Of a stretch of 64,000 nucleotides of DNA, positions 7,559 to 17,167 are shown one piece after another (position 1 is the stretch's first letter; each line of letters starts with the position of its first letter). Source of the DNA: Hydrogenophilales bacterium (GTDB lineage: Bacteria > Pseudomonadota > Gammaproteobacteria > Burkholderiales > Thiobacillaceae); NCBI GenBank assembly GCA_016719465.1, contig JADJYY010000010.1, forward strand, positions 48,805-112,804, given 5' to 3'. Both the position numbers and the translations under genes were made by a program. The notes below the pieces were generated by a model, which did not search any database, had not been told where the DNA came from, and worked only from the letters and a program-made list of their open reading frames with translations.

Positions 7559-9544
7559 TTACAGAATGCCCTTTACCGTGCTGACCACATTTTCAACGGT
7601 GAAGCCGAACTCCTTGAACAGCTGGGGAGCCGGGGCGGATTCGCCGAAACGGTCCAGGCCGATCACGGCGCCGCGCAGGCCCACGTACTTCCACCAGCCG
7701 TCGGTGACGCCGGCTTCGATGGCGACCTTGTGCACGGTGGGCAGCAGCACGCTGTCCTTGTAGGCCTTGTCCTGCTTGTCGAACACGTTGGTGGAAGGCA
7801 TGGACACCACCCGGGCGGCGATGCCCTCGGCCTTCAGGGCTTCCTGGGCCTTGAGGGCCAGTTCCACTTCCGAACCGGTGGCGATCAGCACCACCTTGGC
7901 ATCGGCGGCATCGGACAGCACGTAGCCGCCCTTGCGGATGTCGGCGATCTGGGCGTCGCTGCGCTTGACGAAGGGCAGGTTCTGGCGCGACAGGATGTGG
8001 CAGCTGGGGCCGTCCTTCTTCTCGACGGAAGCCGCCCAGGCCACCAGGGTCTCGGTGGTGTCGCAGGGGCGCCAGACGGTCATGTTGGGGATCATGCGCA
8101 GGGTGGCGGTCTGTTCCACCGGCTGGTGGGTGGGGCCGTCCTCGCCCAGGCCGATGGAGTCATGGGTGAACACATAGACCACGCGCTGCTTCATCAGGGC
8201 GGACATGCGCAGGGCGTTGCGGGCGTATTCCGAGAACATCAGGAAGGTGCCGCCGAACGGGAAGATGCCGCCGTGCAGGGCCATGCCGTTCATGATGTGG
8301 CTCATGCCGAACTCGCGCACGCCGTAGGAGATGTAGTTGCCGCCCGGATTGCGGTGCAGGCTGTGGCAGCCGGGCCAGTTGGTCAGGTTGGAGCCGGTCA
8401 GGTCGGCGGAACCGCCGACGCGCTCGGGCAGGGTGGAAACCAGGCGCTCGATGGCCAGTTGGCTGGCCTTGCGGGTGGCGACGGTCTCGGCCTTCTCCAG
8501 GGTGGTGGCCAGGGCCTTGGCGACGCGATCGTTCCAGTCGGCGGGCAGGTCACCCTTCATGCGGCGGGTGAACTCGGCGGCCAGCTCGGGGAATTGGGCG
8601 GAATATTCGGCGAACTTGTTGTTCCACAGCTTCTCCAGGCCCTCGCCCTTGGTCTTGGCATCCCAGCCTTCATAGACATCCTGGGGAATGACGAAGGGCT
8701 CGTGGTTCCAGCCCAGGTGCTTGCGGGTGGCTTCGATTTCCGCGTTGCCCAGGGCGGCGCCGTGCACGTCGTGGGTGCCCTCCTTGTTGGGAGAGCCCTT
8801 GCCGATGATGGTCTTGCAGCAGATCAGGGTGGGCTTGTCGGCGGACTGCTTGGCCTTCTGCACGGCGGCTTCGATGGCGGCGGCGTCATGGCCGTCCACG
8901 TTGGCGACGACGTTCCAGCCGTAGGCTTCGAAGCGCTTGGGGGTGTCGTCGGTGAACCAGCCTTCGGTGTGGCCGTCGATGGAGATGCCGTTGTCGTCCC
9001 AGAAGGCGACCAGCTTGTTGAGCTTCCAGGTGCCGGCCAGGGCGCAGGCCTCGTGGGAGATGCCTTCCATCATGCAGCCGTCGCCCAGGAACACGTAGGT
9101 GTGGTGGTTGACGATGTCGAGGCCGGGCTTGTTGAACTCGTGGGCCATCAGTTTCTCGGCCAGGGCCATGCCCACGGCGTTGGTGATGCCCTGGCCCAGG
9201 GGACCGGTGGTGGTCTCGACGCCCGGGGTGTAGCCGTACTCGGGGTGGCCCGGGGTGCGGGAATGCAGCTGACGGAAGTTCTTGAGGTCGTCGGTGGTGA
9301 CGTCGTAGCCGGTCAGGTGCAGCAGGGCATAGATCAGCATGGAGCCGTGGCCGTTGGACAGCACGAAGCGGTCCCGGTCCGGCCACTTGGGGTTGGCCGG
9401 GTTGTGGCGCAGGTGATGGTTCCACAGCACTTCGGAGATTTCGGCCATGCCCATGGGGGCGCCGGGGTGGCCAGAATTGGCTTTCTGCACGGCATCCATC
9501 GCAAGGGCGCGGATGGCATTAGCGAGGTCGGAACGTGTTGCCAT
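7559..9544 (-). CDS. tkt: transketolase
   Basis: It transfers two-carbon ketol units between sugar phosphates in the pentose phosphate pathway and Calvin cycle, using thiamine diphosphate. The 661-residue protein has the family N-terminus ANAIRALAMDAVQKANSGHPG, the thiamine-binding GDGCMMEG...DDN segment near residues 155-185 and the DSIGLGEDGPTHQPVEQ motif in the second half. It is first in the minus-strand block that continues with gap, pgk, pyk and fba. The start follows an AAGGAAACAAAG-type site. Confidence 0.96.
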   Translation of the reverse strand: MATRSDLANAIRALAMDAVQKANSGHPGAPMGMAEISEVLWNHHLRHNPANPKWPDRDRFVLSNGHGSMLIYALLHLTGYDVTTDDLKNFRQLHSRTPGHPEYGYTPGVETTTGPLGQGITNAVGMALAEKLMAHEFNKPGLDIVNHHTYVFLGDGCMMEGISHEACALAGTWKLNKLVAFWDDNGISIDGHTEGWFTDDTPKRFEAYGWNVVANVDGHDAAAIEAAVQKAKQSADKPTLICCKTIIGKGSPNKEGTHDVHGAALGNAEIEATRKHLGWNHEPFVIPQDVYEGWDAKTKGEGLEKLWNNKFAEYSAQFPELAAEFTRRMKGDLPADWNDRVAKALATTLEKAETVATRKASQLAIERLVSTLPERVGGSADLTGSNLTNWPGCHSLHRNPGGNYISYGVREFGMSHIMNGMALHGGIFPFGGTFLMFSEYARNALRMSALMKQRVVYVFTHDSIGLGEDGPTHQPVEQTATLRMIPNMTVWRPCDTTETLVAWAASVEKKDGPSCHILSRQNLPFVKRSDAQIADIRKGGYVLSDAADAKVVLIATGSEVELALKAQEALKAEGIAARVVSMPSTNVFDKQDKAYKDSVLLPTVHKVAIEAGVTDGWWKYVGLRGAVIGLDRFGESAPAPQLFKEFGFTVENVVSTVKGIL

Positions 9545-9879
9545 GTCTTTGTTTCCTTGAAGAAAAAACCGAAATCTTGGCCCATGGGGGCGGAAAGTTT
9601 TGATTATGTCGTACCGCGCCAGTCATGGGCAAGCCGAGCGGAGACGGTCGGAACCCGCGCGGAATCATGACGAAAGGGGGAATCGCCTTGTTTTTCGGGG
9701 GCGTCAGGCGTGATTCGGGAAAAAATTAAAATATTTTTATATTGCCGGACGGTAATCTTATGGAAACCAGCATTGATGCGGCGCACAACGTCATTCAGGC
9801 TGAATTGCCGAGGGGGTTTTTCCGAAAACCGGGGAAAAGGGCGAAATCCGGACGAGAGCCCCCCGATCCGCCCATACAC
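9545..9879. other. intergenic region upstream of tkt
   Basis: These 335 bases hold no supportable gene. An AT-rich patch at about 9720-9745, very unlike the surrounding GC-rich DNA, is a reasonable place for the tkt promoter on the minus strand. No precise -35/-10 pair could be assigned. Confidence 0.4.
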
Positions 9880-10731
9880 CTATACGCCCACCCAGGATCT
9901 CCATTGGGCCAGCAGATCCGGAGTCAGCGCGGCAAGCACCGAGCGACACCAGGGATCCCCGGAGAGGAAGGCCTCGCCGGCGAGAGAACAGGCCGCGCCG
10001 CCGGACTCGCGCAGGATCAGGCTGCCCGCGGCGTAATCCCAGAGTTTCTGGCCGCCATGAAGATAGATATGCATGCGCCCGGCCGCCACGTAGCACCAAT
10101 CCAGGGTGCTGGCGCCCAGGTTGCGCTGGGAACTGAACGGATGCTCGAAGGCGAGGCGACCGGCCAGGGTGCGATCGATCCGCTTCAGCTCGATGCCCGC
10201 CATGCAGCGGCCCAACTCGGTGGGGGGCGTTTTCAGGGGCAGGCGCTCCCCGTTCATGAAGGCGCCCTGGCCCTCGACGGCATAGAACGCCTCGTCGGCG
10301 CCGGGGTCGTAAACCACGCCCAGCACGCTCTTCCGGTTCCGGATCAGGGCGACGGAAATGGCGAAGAAGGGCAGGCCATTGACGAAGTTGCTGGTGCCGT
10401 CGATGGGATCCACGCACCAGAATCCCTCGTCGCCCAGCGCCCAGACATCCCGCTGTTCGGCGTCGGTCATTTCCTCGCCCAGCATGGGATAGGGCGCGAT
10501 GGCCCGCAGGCGTTTGAACAGGGCGTTCTGGGCGGCCACGTCCGCCTCGGTAAGCAGGCTGCCGTCCACCTTGCGCTCGTGGGCCACCTTGAGATAGCGC
10601 GGCATGACCTCCTCCCGGCCGACATCGCGGCAGGCGGCGATGACCTGATCAAGCAAGTCGGCAGCCGGCAGTGGGTCGTCGACAGATTTGCCGACGACTG
10701 ACGACTGACGGCTGGCTACTGGCTTTTCCAT
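9880..10731 (-). CDS. inositol monophosphatase family protein
   Basis: This is a metal-dependent phosphatase of the IMPase/CysQ fold, about 283 residues. It shows the three family motifs: GEEMTD (motif A), WCVDPIDGTSNFVNGLP (motif B) and LWDYAAGSLIL (motif C). Substrates in this family include inositol phosphate, 3'-phosphoadenosine 5'-phosphate and sugar bisphosphates, and the sequence does not decide. The ATG at 10731 overlaps the thioredoxin-like gene by 16 bases. The first roughly 20 codons run through a GACGACTGACGACTGACGG tandem repeat and are probably not conserved, so a later start is possible. Confidence 0.85.
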   Translation of the reverse strand: MEKPVASRQSSVVGKSVDDPLPAADLLDQVIAACRDVGREEVMPRYLKVAHERKVDGSLLTEADVAAQNALFKRLRAIAPYPMLGEEMTDAEQRDVWALGDEGFWCVDPIDGTSNFVNGLPFFAISVALIRNRKSVLGVVYDPGADEAFYAVEGQGAFMNGERLPLKTPPTELGRCMAGIELKRIDRTLAGRLAFEHPFSSQRNLGASTLDWCYVAAGRMHIYLHGGQKLWDYAAGSLILRESGGAACSLAGEAFLSGDPWCRSVLAALTPDLLAQWRSWVGV

Positions 10732-11273
10732 TTGATGGAGCATCCCATGCTGGGAATCTGGTCGGCGGGCCCGCGCTGGGTCTCGGCCACCTGCTTCATG
10801 GCCTCGAACAGGTCTCGGCGGACGCCTTCCGGCGCGGTTTCCTTGCGGGATTCGTCCAGGCGGCCCCGGTACTGCAATTCGAGCTTCCGGTTGAAGCCGA
10901 AGAAATCGGGTGTGCACACCGCGCCATAGGCCTTGGCGATGTCCTGGCTTGCGTCCAGCACGTAGGGCATGGGGAAATCCAGGCGTCGAGCCAGCTCGGC
11001 CATGTGGTCGAAGCCGTCCTCGGGATATTCCGTCGGGTCGTTGGACATGACGGCGATGGCGCCGATGCCGTGGCCCCGCAGTTCCCGCGCATCCCGGACG
11101 ATGCGCTCGATGACCGCCTGCACGTAGGGACAGTGGTTGCAGATGAACATGAGCAGCAGCCCGTTGGGGCCGGCCACGTCCTTGAGGGTATAGGTCTTGC
11201 CGTCCACGCCGGGCAGGGCGAAATCCACCGCCTTCCAGCCGAAATCGCAGACGGGGGTTTCCATGCGAACCAT
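10716..11273 (-). CDS. thioredoxin-like protein of the AhpC/TSA redoxin family
   Basis: The 185-residue protein has the redoxin fold beginning FALPGVDGKTYTL and a CNHC motif in FICNHCPYVQ (around residue 45), matching the 'thioredoxin family protein' group in which CxxC sits right after the second strand. It has no signal peptide, so it is probably cytoplasmic. It overlaps the downstream phosphatase gene by 16 bases and is divergent from rsmE. The partner substrate is unknown. Confidence 0.8.
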   Translation of the reverse strand: MVRMETPVCDFGWKAVDFALPGVDGKTYTLKDVAGPNGLLLMFICNHCPYVQAVIERIVRDARELRGHGIGAIAVMSNDPTEYPEDGFDHMAELARRLDFPMPYVLDASQDIAKAYGAVCTPDFFGFNRKLELQYRGRLDESRKETAPEGVRRDLFEAMKQVAETQRGPADQIPSMGCSIKWKSQ

Positions 11274-11333
11274 GCCTTGGCTCCCGTTGATGCATTCGGC
11301 CGGATAATATCACCCCACCCGAGGCCACCCGTG

Positions 11334-12065
11334 ATGCCCCGCTTCCACTGCGACCTGCCCCTGGCGCCCGGCCGCCAGATCGAACTGCCCCTTGATGCCG
11401 CGCGTCATGCCGTGGGCGCCCTGCGCCTGCGCGACGGGGATGCGGTCACCCTGTTCAACGGCGACGGCGCGGAGTACCCCGCCATCCTGGAATTGCGCGG
11501 CAAGGCCGCGTTCGCGCGCATTACCGGCCGCGCCAACCCCGAGCGGGAGTCGCCCCTGCGCATCACCCTGGCCCAGGGCATCTCCAGCGGCGAGCGCATG
11601 GACCTGACCCTGCAGAAGGCGGTGGAACTGGGCATTTCCGCCATCCAGCCCCTCATGATGCGACGCACGGTGGTCAAGCTCGGCGGCGAGAAGGTGGACA
11701 AGCGCCTGCGCCACTGGCAAGGCGTGGTCATCGCCGCCTGCGAGCAATGCGGCCGCAACCAGGTTCCCCCGGTCCTGGCGATCCAGGACGGCCTGATGTG
11801 GCTGAAACAGCCCGAGACGCGCGACACGCCCGACCGTTTTCTGCTCGACCCGGAAGGCGATGTCGGACTGGGCGAGTTGGCGCCGCCCGCGGGCCCGGTC
11901 CTGCTGCTGGCCGGACCGGAGGGCGGCTTCGACCCCGTCGAGCGCAAGCTCGCCCTCGCCGCCGGCTTCCGCCGCGTCCGCCTGGGCCCCCGCATCCTGC
12001 GCACCGAGACCGCCGCCCTGGCGGCACTGGCCGCCCTGCAGGCGCGCTGGGGCGATTTCCGATGA
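11334..12065 (+). CDS. rsmE: 16S rRNA (uracil-N3)-methyltransferase
   Basis: It methylates N3 of U1498 in 16S rRNA with S-adenosylmethionine. The 243-residue protein has the N-terminal PUA-like part (MPRFHCDLPL, a RHAVGALRLRDGD segment) and the C-terminal SPOUT knot with LLAGPEGGFDPVE and LGPRILRTETAALAAL. The frame is open upstream, but homology starts at this ATG, with a GTG codon directly before it as an alternative. It is followed after 80 bases by argA. Confidence 0.94.
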   Translation: MPRFHCDLPLAPGRQIELPLDAARHAVGALRLRDGDAVTLFNGDGAEYPAILELRGKAAFARITGRANPERESPLRITLAQGISSGERMDLTLQKAVELGISAIQPLMMRRTVVKLGGEKVDKRLRHWQGVVIAACEQCGRNQVPPVLAIQDGLMWLKQPETRDTPDRFLLDPEGDVGLGELAPPAGPVLLLAGPEGGFDPVERKLALAAGFRRVRLGPRILRTETAALAALAALQARWGDFR

Positions 12066-12145
12066 CCCATCCTGATCTTGCTCAAGTTTTCCGCCCCGGG
12101 GCCGTAACCCGGGCCACTCACGCACAATTTCCGGAGGGATAAGAC

Positions 12146-13480
12146 ATGGCGAAACTGGGGGAGGCGGACGCCGCATCCTTCGTGCAGTGGTTCCGCTCCG
12201 CTGCGCCCTACATCCACGCCTTTCGCGGCAAGACCTTCGTGCTGGCCTTCGGCGGCGACGCCCTGGCCGACGGCGGCTTCGCCGGGCTGAGCCACGACTT
12301 CAACCTGCTCAACAGCCTGGGCGTGCGCCTGGTGCTGGTGCACGGCGTGCGGCCCCAGGTGGAGGAGCGCCTGCGCGACCTGGGCCTGGATGCCATGTAC
12401 GTGCGCGATCGCCGGGTCACCGACGCGGAAACCCTGGAACACGTCAAGGACGCGGTGGGCTCCGTGCGGGTGGACATCGAAAGCCTGCTCTCGGTGGGCC
12501 TGCCCAACACCCCCATGGCCGGCGCCGACATCCGCGTGGCCTCGGGCAACTTCGTCACCGCCCGGCCGGTGGGCGTGGTGGACGGCGTGGATCTCCTGTT
12601 CACCGGAGAAGTGCGCAAGGTGGCCGACAAGGCCATCGCCGACCGCCTGTCGGCCGGCGAGATCGTCCTGCTCTCGCCCCTGGGCTATTCCCCCACCGGC
12701 GAGGTGTTCAACCTGACCCTGGAGGAAGTGGCCACCGCCGCCGCCGTGGCCTTGGGGGCGGACAAGCTGATCTTCCTGCTCGACCACGGCGATTGCCGGG
12801 ACGCCAGGGGCAAGCTCATCAACCAGCTCACCGCCGCCACCGCCCAGCGCCTGATCAAATCCCTGCCGGACGGGGACCTGAAGCTCTACCTGCCCCATGC
12901 CGTGCGCGCCTGCCGCCAGGGCGTGCGCCGCGCCCACCTGCTGCCGCGCGCCCAGGACGGCGCCCTGCTGATGGAGCTGTTCACCCACGAAGGCGTGGGC
13001 ACCATGTTGACCCGGGAGGAACTGGAGAATATCCGCCCGGCCAAGATCGAGGACGTGGGCGGCATCCTGTCGGTCATCGAACCCCTGGAAAGCGATGGCG
13101 TGCTGGTGCGCCGTTCCCGGGAACGCCTGGAACAGGAAATCGAGCAGTTCTTCGTGGACGAGCTGGACGGTCGCATCGTCGGTTGCGTGGCCCTCTACCC
13201 CTTCTCCGACACCCGCGCGGGGGAGATGGCCTGCCTGGCCGTGGCCCCGGATTTCCGCCGTGGCGGCCGCGGCGACGCCCTGCTGGCCGCCGTCGAGGAA
13301 GCCGCGCGGGCACGGGGGCTCGACCAGCTCTTCGTGCTCACCACCCGCGCCGCCCACTGGTTCATCGAGCGCGGCTTCGTGCTGGCGGGCCCGGACGACC
13401 TGCCGGCGCCGCGCAAGGCCATGTACAACTGGCAGCGGCGTTCCAAGGTGCTGGTCAAGCCCTTGCCCGCCGAAACCTGA
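12146..13480 (+). CDS. argA: amino-acid N-acetyltransferase (N-acetylglutamate synthase)
   Basis: It makes N-acetylglutamate from glutamate and acetyl-CoA, the first step of arginine synthesis. The 444 residues split into an N-terminal amino-acid-kinase-like domain (about 1-290, with LVLVHGVRPQVEERL), which binds arginine in this family, and a C-terminal GNAT domain (about 300-444, with the acetyl-CoA loop VAPDFRRGGRGDALL). A GGAGG site sits 8 bases before the ATG. The next gene starts one base after the stop. Confidence 0.94.
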   Translation: MAKLGEADAASFVQWFRSAAPYIHAFRGKTFVLAFGGDALADGGFAGLSHDFNLLNSLGVRLVLVHGVRPQVEERLRDLGLDAMYVRDRRVTDAETLEHVKDAVGSVRVDIESLLSVGLPNTPMAGADIRVASGNFVTARPVGVVDGVDLLFTGEVRKVADKAIADRLSAGEIVLLSPLGYSPTGEVFNLTLEEVATAAAVALGADKLIFLLDHGDCRDARGKLINQLTAATAQRLIKSLPDGDLKLYLPHAVRACRQGVRRAHLLPRAQDGALLMELFTHEGVGTMLTREELENIRPAKIEDVGGILSVIEPLESDGVLVRRSRERLEQEIEQFFVDELDGRIVGCVALYPFSDTRAGEMACLAVAPDFRRGGRGDALLAAVEEAARARGLDQLFVLTTRAAHWFIERGFVLAGPDDLPAPRKAMYNWQRRSKVLVKPLPAET

Positions 13481-13481
13481 C

Positions 13482-14327
13482 ATGCAAACCGCCCGCTGGC
13501 TCTTGTGTGTCCTGCTGGCTGGCCTGTCCGGCCCGGCCCTGGCTTTCACCGTGGGGGTCTTGCCGATCCACAGTTCCCGGGTGCTGGTGGAACGCTACGA
13601 GCCCTTGCGCGCCTACCTCGAACGGACCCTGCAACAGCCGGTGCGCATCGAAAGCGCGCCGGATTTCGCCCGCTTCCATGCCCGCACTCTGCGCGGGGAT
13701 TTCGACCTGACCATCACCGCCGCCCATTTCGCCCGCATCGCGCAAAAGGATCTGGGCTTCCTGCCCCTCGCCCAGTTCCAGCCGGACCACGATTCCCTGC
13801 TGATCCACAGCATGGATCGCCCCCTGTCCGGACCGGGCGACCTGAAAGGCAAGCAGCTGGCGGTCATCGACCGGCTGGCGATCACGGTCATGGCCACCAT
13901 CCACTATCTCGAAGAACAGGGCCTGGAATCGGAACGCGACTACAAGGTGGCCGAGCACCGCTCCCATGCCAGCGCGGCCCATGCCCTGGCATCCGGCATG
14001 TCCGCCGCCGCCGTGACCACCAGCCAGGGCCTGTTGCAGATCCCCGAGGACATCCGCCGCAAGCTGGTGGTGCACAAGCACATCGCCGACATCCCGGCCT
14101 TCCTGTTCATCGTCAAGCCCGACCTGCCCAAGTCCCAGGCCGAGCGCATCCGCGCCCTGCTGCTGGAATTCCCGCGCGCGGCGGAAGGCATCGACTTTCT
14201 CGGCCAGACCGGCTACACCACGCTGCGCCCGGCCAGCGAAACCATCATGAAGCGGGCCGACGCCTATCTCGGGGAAACCCGCAAGGTGCTTGGCACGCCT
14301 TCCAGCGGCAAAAGGCTCGAACCTTGA
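13482..14327 (+). CDS. periplasmic PhnD-like substrate-binding protein
   Basis: The 281-residue protein starts with a signal peptide (hydrophobic stretch to about residue 20, ending GPALA). It continues with the PhnD/SsuA-like type 2 binding fold: VGVLPIHSSRVLVERYEPL, then GDFDLTITAAHFA and DLKGKQLAVID. Such proteins bind phosphonate, phosphite or other anions for ABC importers, but no permease or ATPase is nearby. Its stop overlaps the TTG start of a membrane GGDEF/EAL protein. That suggests it acts as the ligand sensor for that protein rather than for transport. Confidence 0.8.
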   Translation: MQTARWLLCVLLAGLSGPALAFTVGVLPIHSSRVLVERYEPLRAYLERTLQQPVRIESAPDFARFHARTLRGDFDLTITAAHFARIAQKDLGFLPLAQFQPDHDSLLIHSMDRPLSGPGDLKGKQLAVIDRLAITVMATIHYLEEQGLESERDYKVAEHRSHASAAHALASGMSAAAVTTSQGLLQIPEDIRRKLVVHKHIADIPAFLFIVKPDLPKSQAERIRALLLEFPRAAEGIDFLGQTGYTTLRPASETIMKRADAYLGETRKVLGTPSSGKRLEP

Positions 14328-17167
14328 ATCTGGGCAGACCCCGCCTCCCCCTGTGGATCAAGCTGACCCTGTCCGGTGTCCTGGTGGAAGTCATCATGCT
14401 GTTCGTGCTGGTGACGAGCAATGCCCGGCTCGCCGAGCAGGAGCTGACCAACAAGGCCTATCAGCGCATCAGCAGCGCCGTGCCGCTGCTCAATGCCGCC
14501 CTGGCCGGCCCCCTGATGCAAGGGGACTATGGCGCCCTGCGGGAAATACTGGAGGAAGCCCGCAAGGGCGACAGTTACGCCTATCTGGTCCTGCTGGATC
14601 AGGATGAACACCGCATCGTCAGCGCCGGCCTCCCGGCCAACGCCCCCCTCCCCCCCCTCGATCCGGAAATCTCCACGGGCAACGGCGACCGGGTCTACGA
14701 CACGGAAATCGCCATCAACCTGTCCGGAACGATCTACGGCACCCTGCGTTTCGGCATTTCCACCGACTTTCTGTCCGAGGCCAGGAAACGGGTCGTGCGG
14801 CAGGGGAGCGTGATCGGCCTGGCGGCGGTGGCCCTGACCCTCCTCACCCTGGCCATCATCGGCTACCTGCTCACCCGCCGCCTGAACCGGCTCACCCTGG
14901 CCAGCCATGCCATCGCCGACGAGAACTTCGATTCCCTGCTGCCGAAGCCCGGACGGGATGAAGTCGGCCAGTTGGTCATCGCCTTCCGCCAGATGTCGGA
15001 GCAACTCAAGGCGCGGCTCTCCGAACTCAAGGAAAGCGAGCAGCGCTTCTTCGCCATCGCCCATTACACCTATGACATGGAGCTGTGGATCGAGCCCGCG
15101 GGCCGGACCATCTGGGTCAACCCCTCGGTGGAGCGCATGACCGGATATACCCCCGACGAGTGCCTCGCCCTGCCGGGCTTTCCCCTCTCCCTGATCGCCC
15201 CCGAAGGCCAGGGCGAAGCCGCCCGCCGCTTCCGCCAGGCGCTGGGCGGCGAATCCGGCGAGGGCTACCAGTTCCAGATGCTGCGCAAGGACGGGGCCCG
15301 CTTCTGGGCCGCCGTGAACTGGCATCCCATCTTCAATCGGGAAGGCCGGTTCCTCGGCATTCGCGCCAGCATCCGCGACATCTCCGAACTGAAGGCCTCG
15401 GAGGAACGGGCCCTGGAATACCTGGCGGGCACCGAGGCCGAGCGCGCCCGTCTCAAGGCGCTCCTGTCCGCCATGAGCCTGGGCATTCTGTTCGTCGGCG
15501 TCGATGGACGCGTGATCTATCACAATCCCGCCTTCAACCACATCTGGCGCATCCCGGAGGACAGGGATCTGATCGGCCTGGACAGCGCCGCCACCTTCGC
15601 CGCCTCCACCTGCGAACTGGCCGACGCCGAACGCTATCGGGACCACATCGAGCAGACCCTGGCCCACAGGGAAGAAGCGGACAGCCACGAGATCGTCATG
15701 CACGACGGCCGTGTCGTGACCCAACTGAGCTACGCCGTGCGCGACCGGGAAAACCGCTTCCTGGGCTATCTATGGATCTACGAGGATGTCACCAGCGAGC
15801 GCCAGACCGCCGAGCAACTGCTCTACCTGGCCGAGCGCGACTCCCTCACCGGCCTCTACAACCGCCATCGCTTCCAGATCGAACTGGAACGCATGCTGGC
15901 CGAATCCGGGCGACATCGGGCGCCGTCCGCCCTGCTCTACTTCGACCTGGACGAATTCAAGACCATCAACGACCATTTCGGCCACCGGGCGGGCGACGCC
16001 CTCCTGATCCGGGTGGCGGGCGAGGTTTCCGGCCTGACCCGGCGCAACGAAATGCTTTTCCGCCTGGGCGGGGACGAGTTCGCCGTCCTCATGCCGGGCG
16101 CCGATCGCGCCCAGGCCGAGGCCCTGGCGGAGCGGATCGTGCGCTCCATCGCCCAGATCCCGTTCCGTTTCGAAGGCCAGTCCCTGCATATTTCCTCCAG
16201 CCTGGGCATCGCCTTCCACCCCGAGCACGGCATCGACCAGGACCAGTTGGTGGCCTGCGCCGACGCCGCCATGTACCAGGCCAAGCAGGCCGGCAAGAAT
16301 GCCTGGCGCGCCTATCGCGCCGACCTGGACACCACGCCGGAGATGGTCAACCGCCTGTCGTGGAACGAGCGCCTGGCCCGGGCGCTGGAACACGACCTGT
16401 TCGAACTGCATTTCCAGGGGGTCTATCACACCCGCGACCGCCGCCTGGGCCACCTGGAAGCGCTCATTCGCCTGCGGGACGAATCCAGCGGCGAGCTGAT
16501 CCCGCCCGGACTGTTCATCCCGGTGGCGGAGAAGAGCAACAAGATCCTGGAGATCGATCGCTGGGTCCTGCGCCAGGCCGTGCGGCTGCTCGCCGAATTG
16601 CCCCACGCGCCCCCCATCGCGGTCAACCTGTCCGGGCGCTCCTTCGACGATCCCAGCCTGCCGAACTTCATCAACGAACTGTTGCGGAAGCACCAGACCG
16701 ATCCCGCCCGGCTGTTGATCGAAATCACGGAAACCGCCGCCGTATCGGATCTCACCGACGCCGAGCGGTTCATCGAAGCGCTGAAGCAGACCGGCTGCGG
16801 CGTCTGCCTGGACGACTTCGGCGCCGGCTTCGCGTCCTTCGCCTACCTGAAGCACATCCGCGTCGACACCATCAAGCTGGACGGCATGTTCATCCGCAAC
16901 CTGCCCCATGACCACGACAACCAGGTCTTCGTGCGCGGCATGGTGGAAGTGGCCCGGGGCCTGGGCAAGACCACCATCGCCGAGTGCGTGGAAGACGAAG
17001 CCACCCTCAAATTGCTGGCCGACCTGGGCGTGGACAAGGCCCAGGGCTTCCACCTGGACAAGCCCCAGGCCCGACATCCCGCCCTCGCGCGCCAGTCGCC
17101 GAACCACCCCGACCCGGGCCTGGCCCCCGCGGGAAATACAAGCAATGCCTCCGGAGGAACACCATGA
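14324..17167 (+). CDS. membrane PAS-GGDEF-EAL cyclic-di-GMP protein
   Basis: The protein is about 947 residues from a TTG start that overlaps the preceding TGA. No ATG precedes the first membrane helix. Order: helix at about 10-30, periplasmic sensor region, helix at about 163-185, HAMP, PAS/PAC (236-355), second PAS (376-490), GGDEF (503-662, motif GGDEF near 582), EAL (683-918, EALIRL near 712 and DDFGAGFASFAYL). Both catalytic motifs look intact, so it may both make and degrade c-di-GMP. The allosteric RxxD site before GGDEF is absent. It is coupled to the PhnD-like gene and overlaps the next gene by 4 bases. Confidence 0.9.
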   Translation: MNLGRPRLPLWIKLTLSGVLVEVIMLFVLVTSNARLAEQELTNKAYQRISSAVPLLNAALAGPLMQGDYGALREILEEARKGDSYAYLVLLDQDEHRIVSAGLPANAPLPPLDPEISTGNGDRVYDTEIAINLSGTIYGTLRFGISTDFLSEARKRVVRQGSVIGLAAVALTLLTLAIIGYLLTRRLNRLTLASHAIADENFDSLLPKPGRDEVGQLVIAFRQMSEQLKARLSELKESEQRFFAIAHYTYDMELWIEPAGRTIWVNPSVERMTGYTPDECLALPGFPLSLIAPEGQGEAARRFRQALGGESGEGYQFQMLRKDGARFWAAVNWHPIFNREGRFLGIRASIRDISELKASEERALEYLAGTEAERARLKALLSAMSLGILFVGVDGRVIYHNPAFNHIWRIPEDRDLIGLDSAATFAASTCELADAERYRDHIEQTLAHREEADSHEIVMHDGRVVTQLSYAVRDRENRFLGYLWIYEDVTSERQTAEQLLYLAERDSLTGLYNRHRFQIELERMLAESGRHRAPSALLYFDLDEFKTINDHFGHRAGDALLIRVAGEVSGLTRRNEMLFRLGGDEFAVLMPGADRAQAEALAERIVRSIAQIPFRFEGQSLHISSSLGIAFHPEHGIDQDQLVACADAAMYQAKQAGKNAWRAYRADLDTTPEMVNRLSWNERLARALEHDLFELHFQGVYHTRDRRLGHLEALIRLRDESSGELIPPGLFIPVAEKSNKILEIDRWVLRQAVRLLAELPHAPPIAVNLSGRSFDDPSLPNFINELLRKHQTDPARLLIEITETAAVSDLTDAERFIEALKQTGCGVCLDDFGAGFASFAYLKHIRVDTIKLDGMFIRNLPHDHDNQVFVRGMVEVARGLGKTTIAECVEDEATLKLLADLGVDKAQGFHLDKPQARHPALARQSPNHPDPGLAPAGNTSNASGGTP

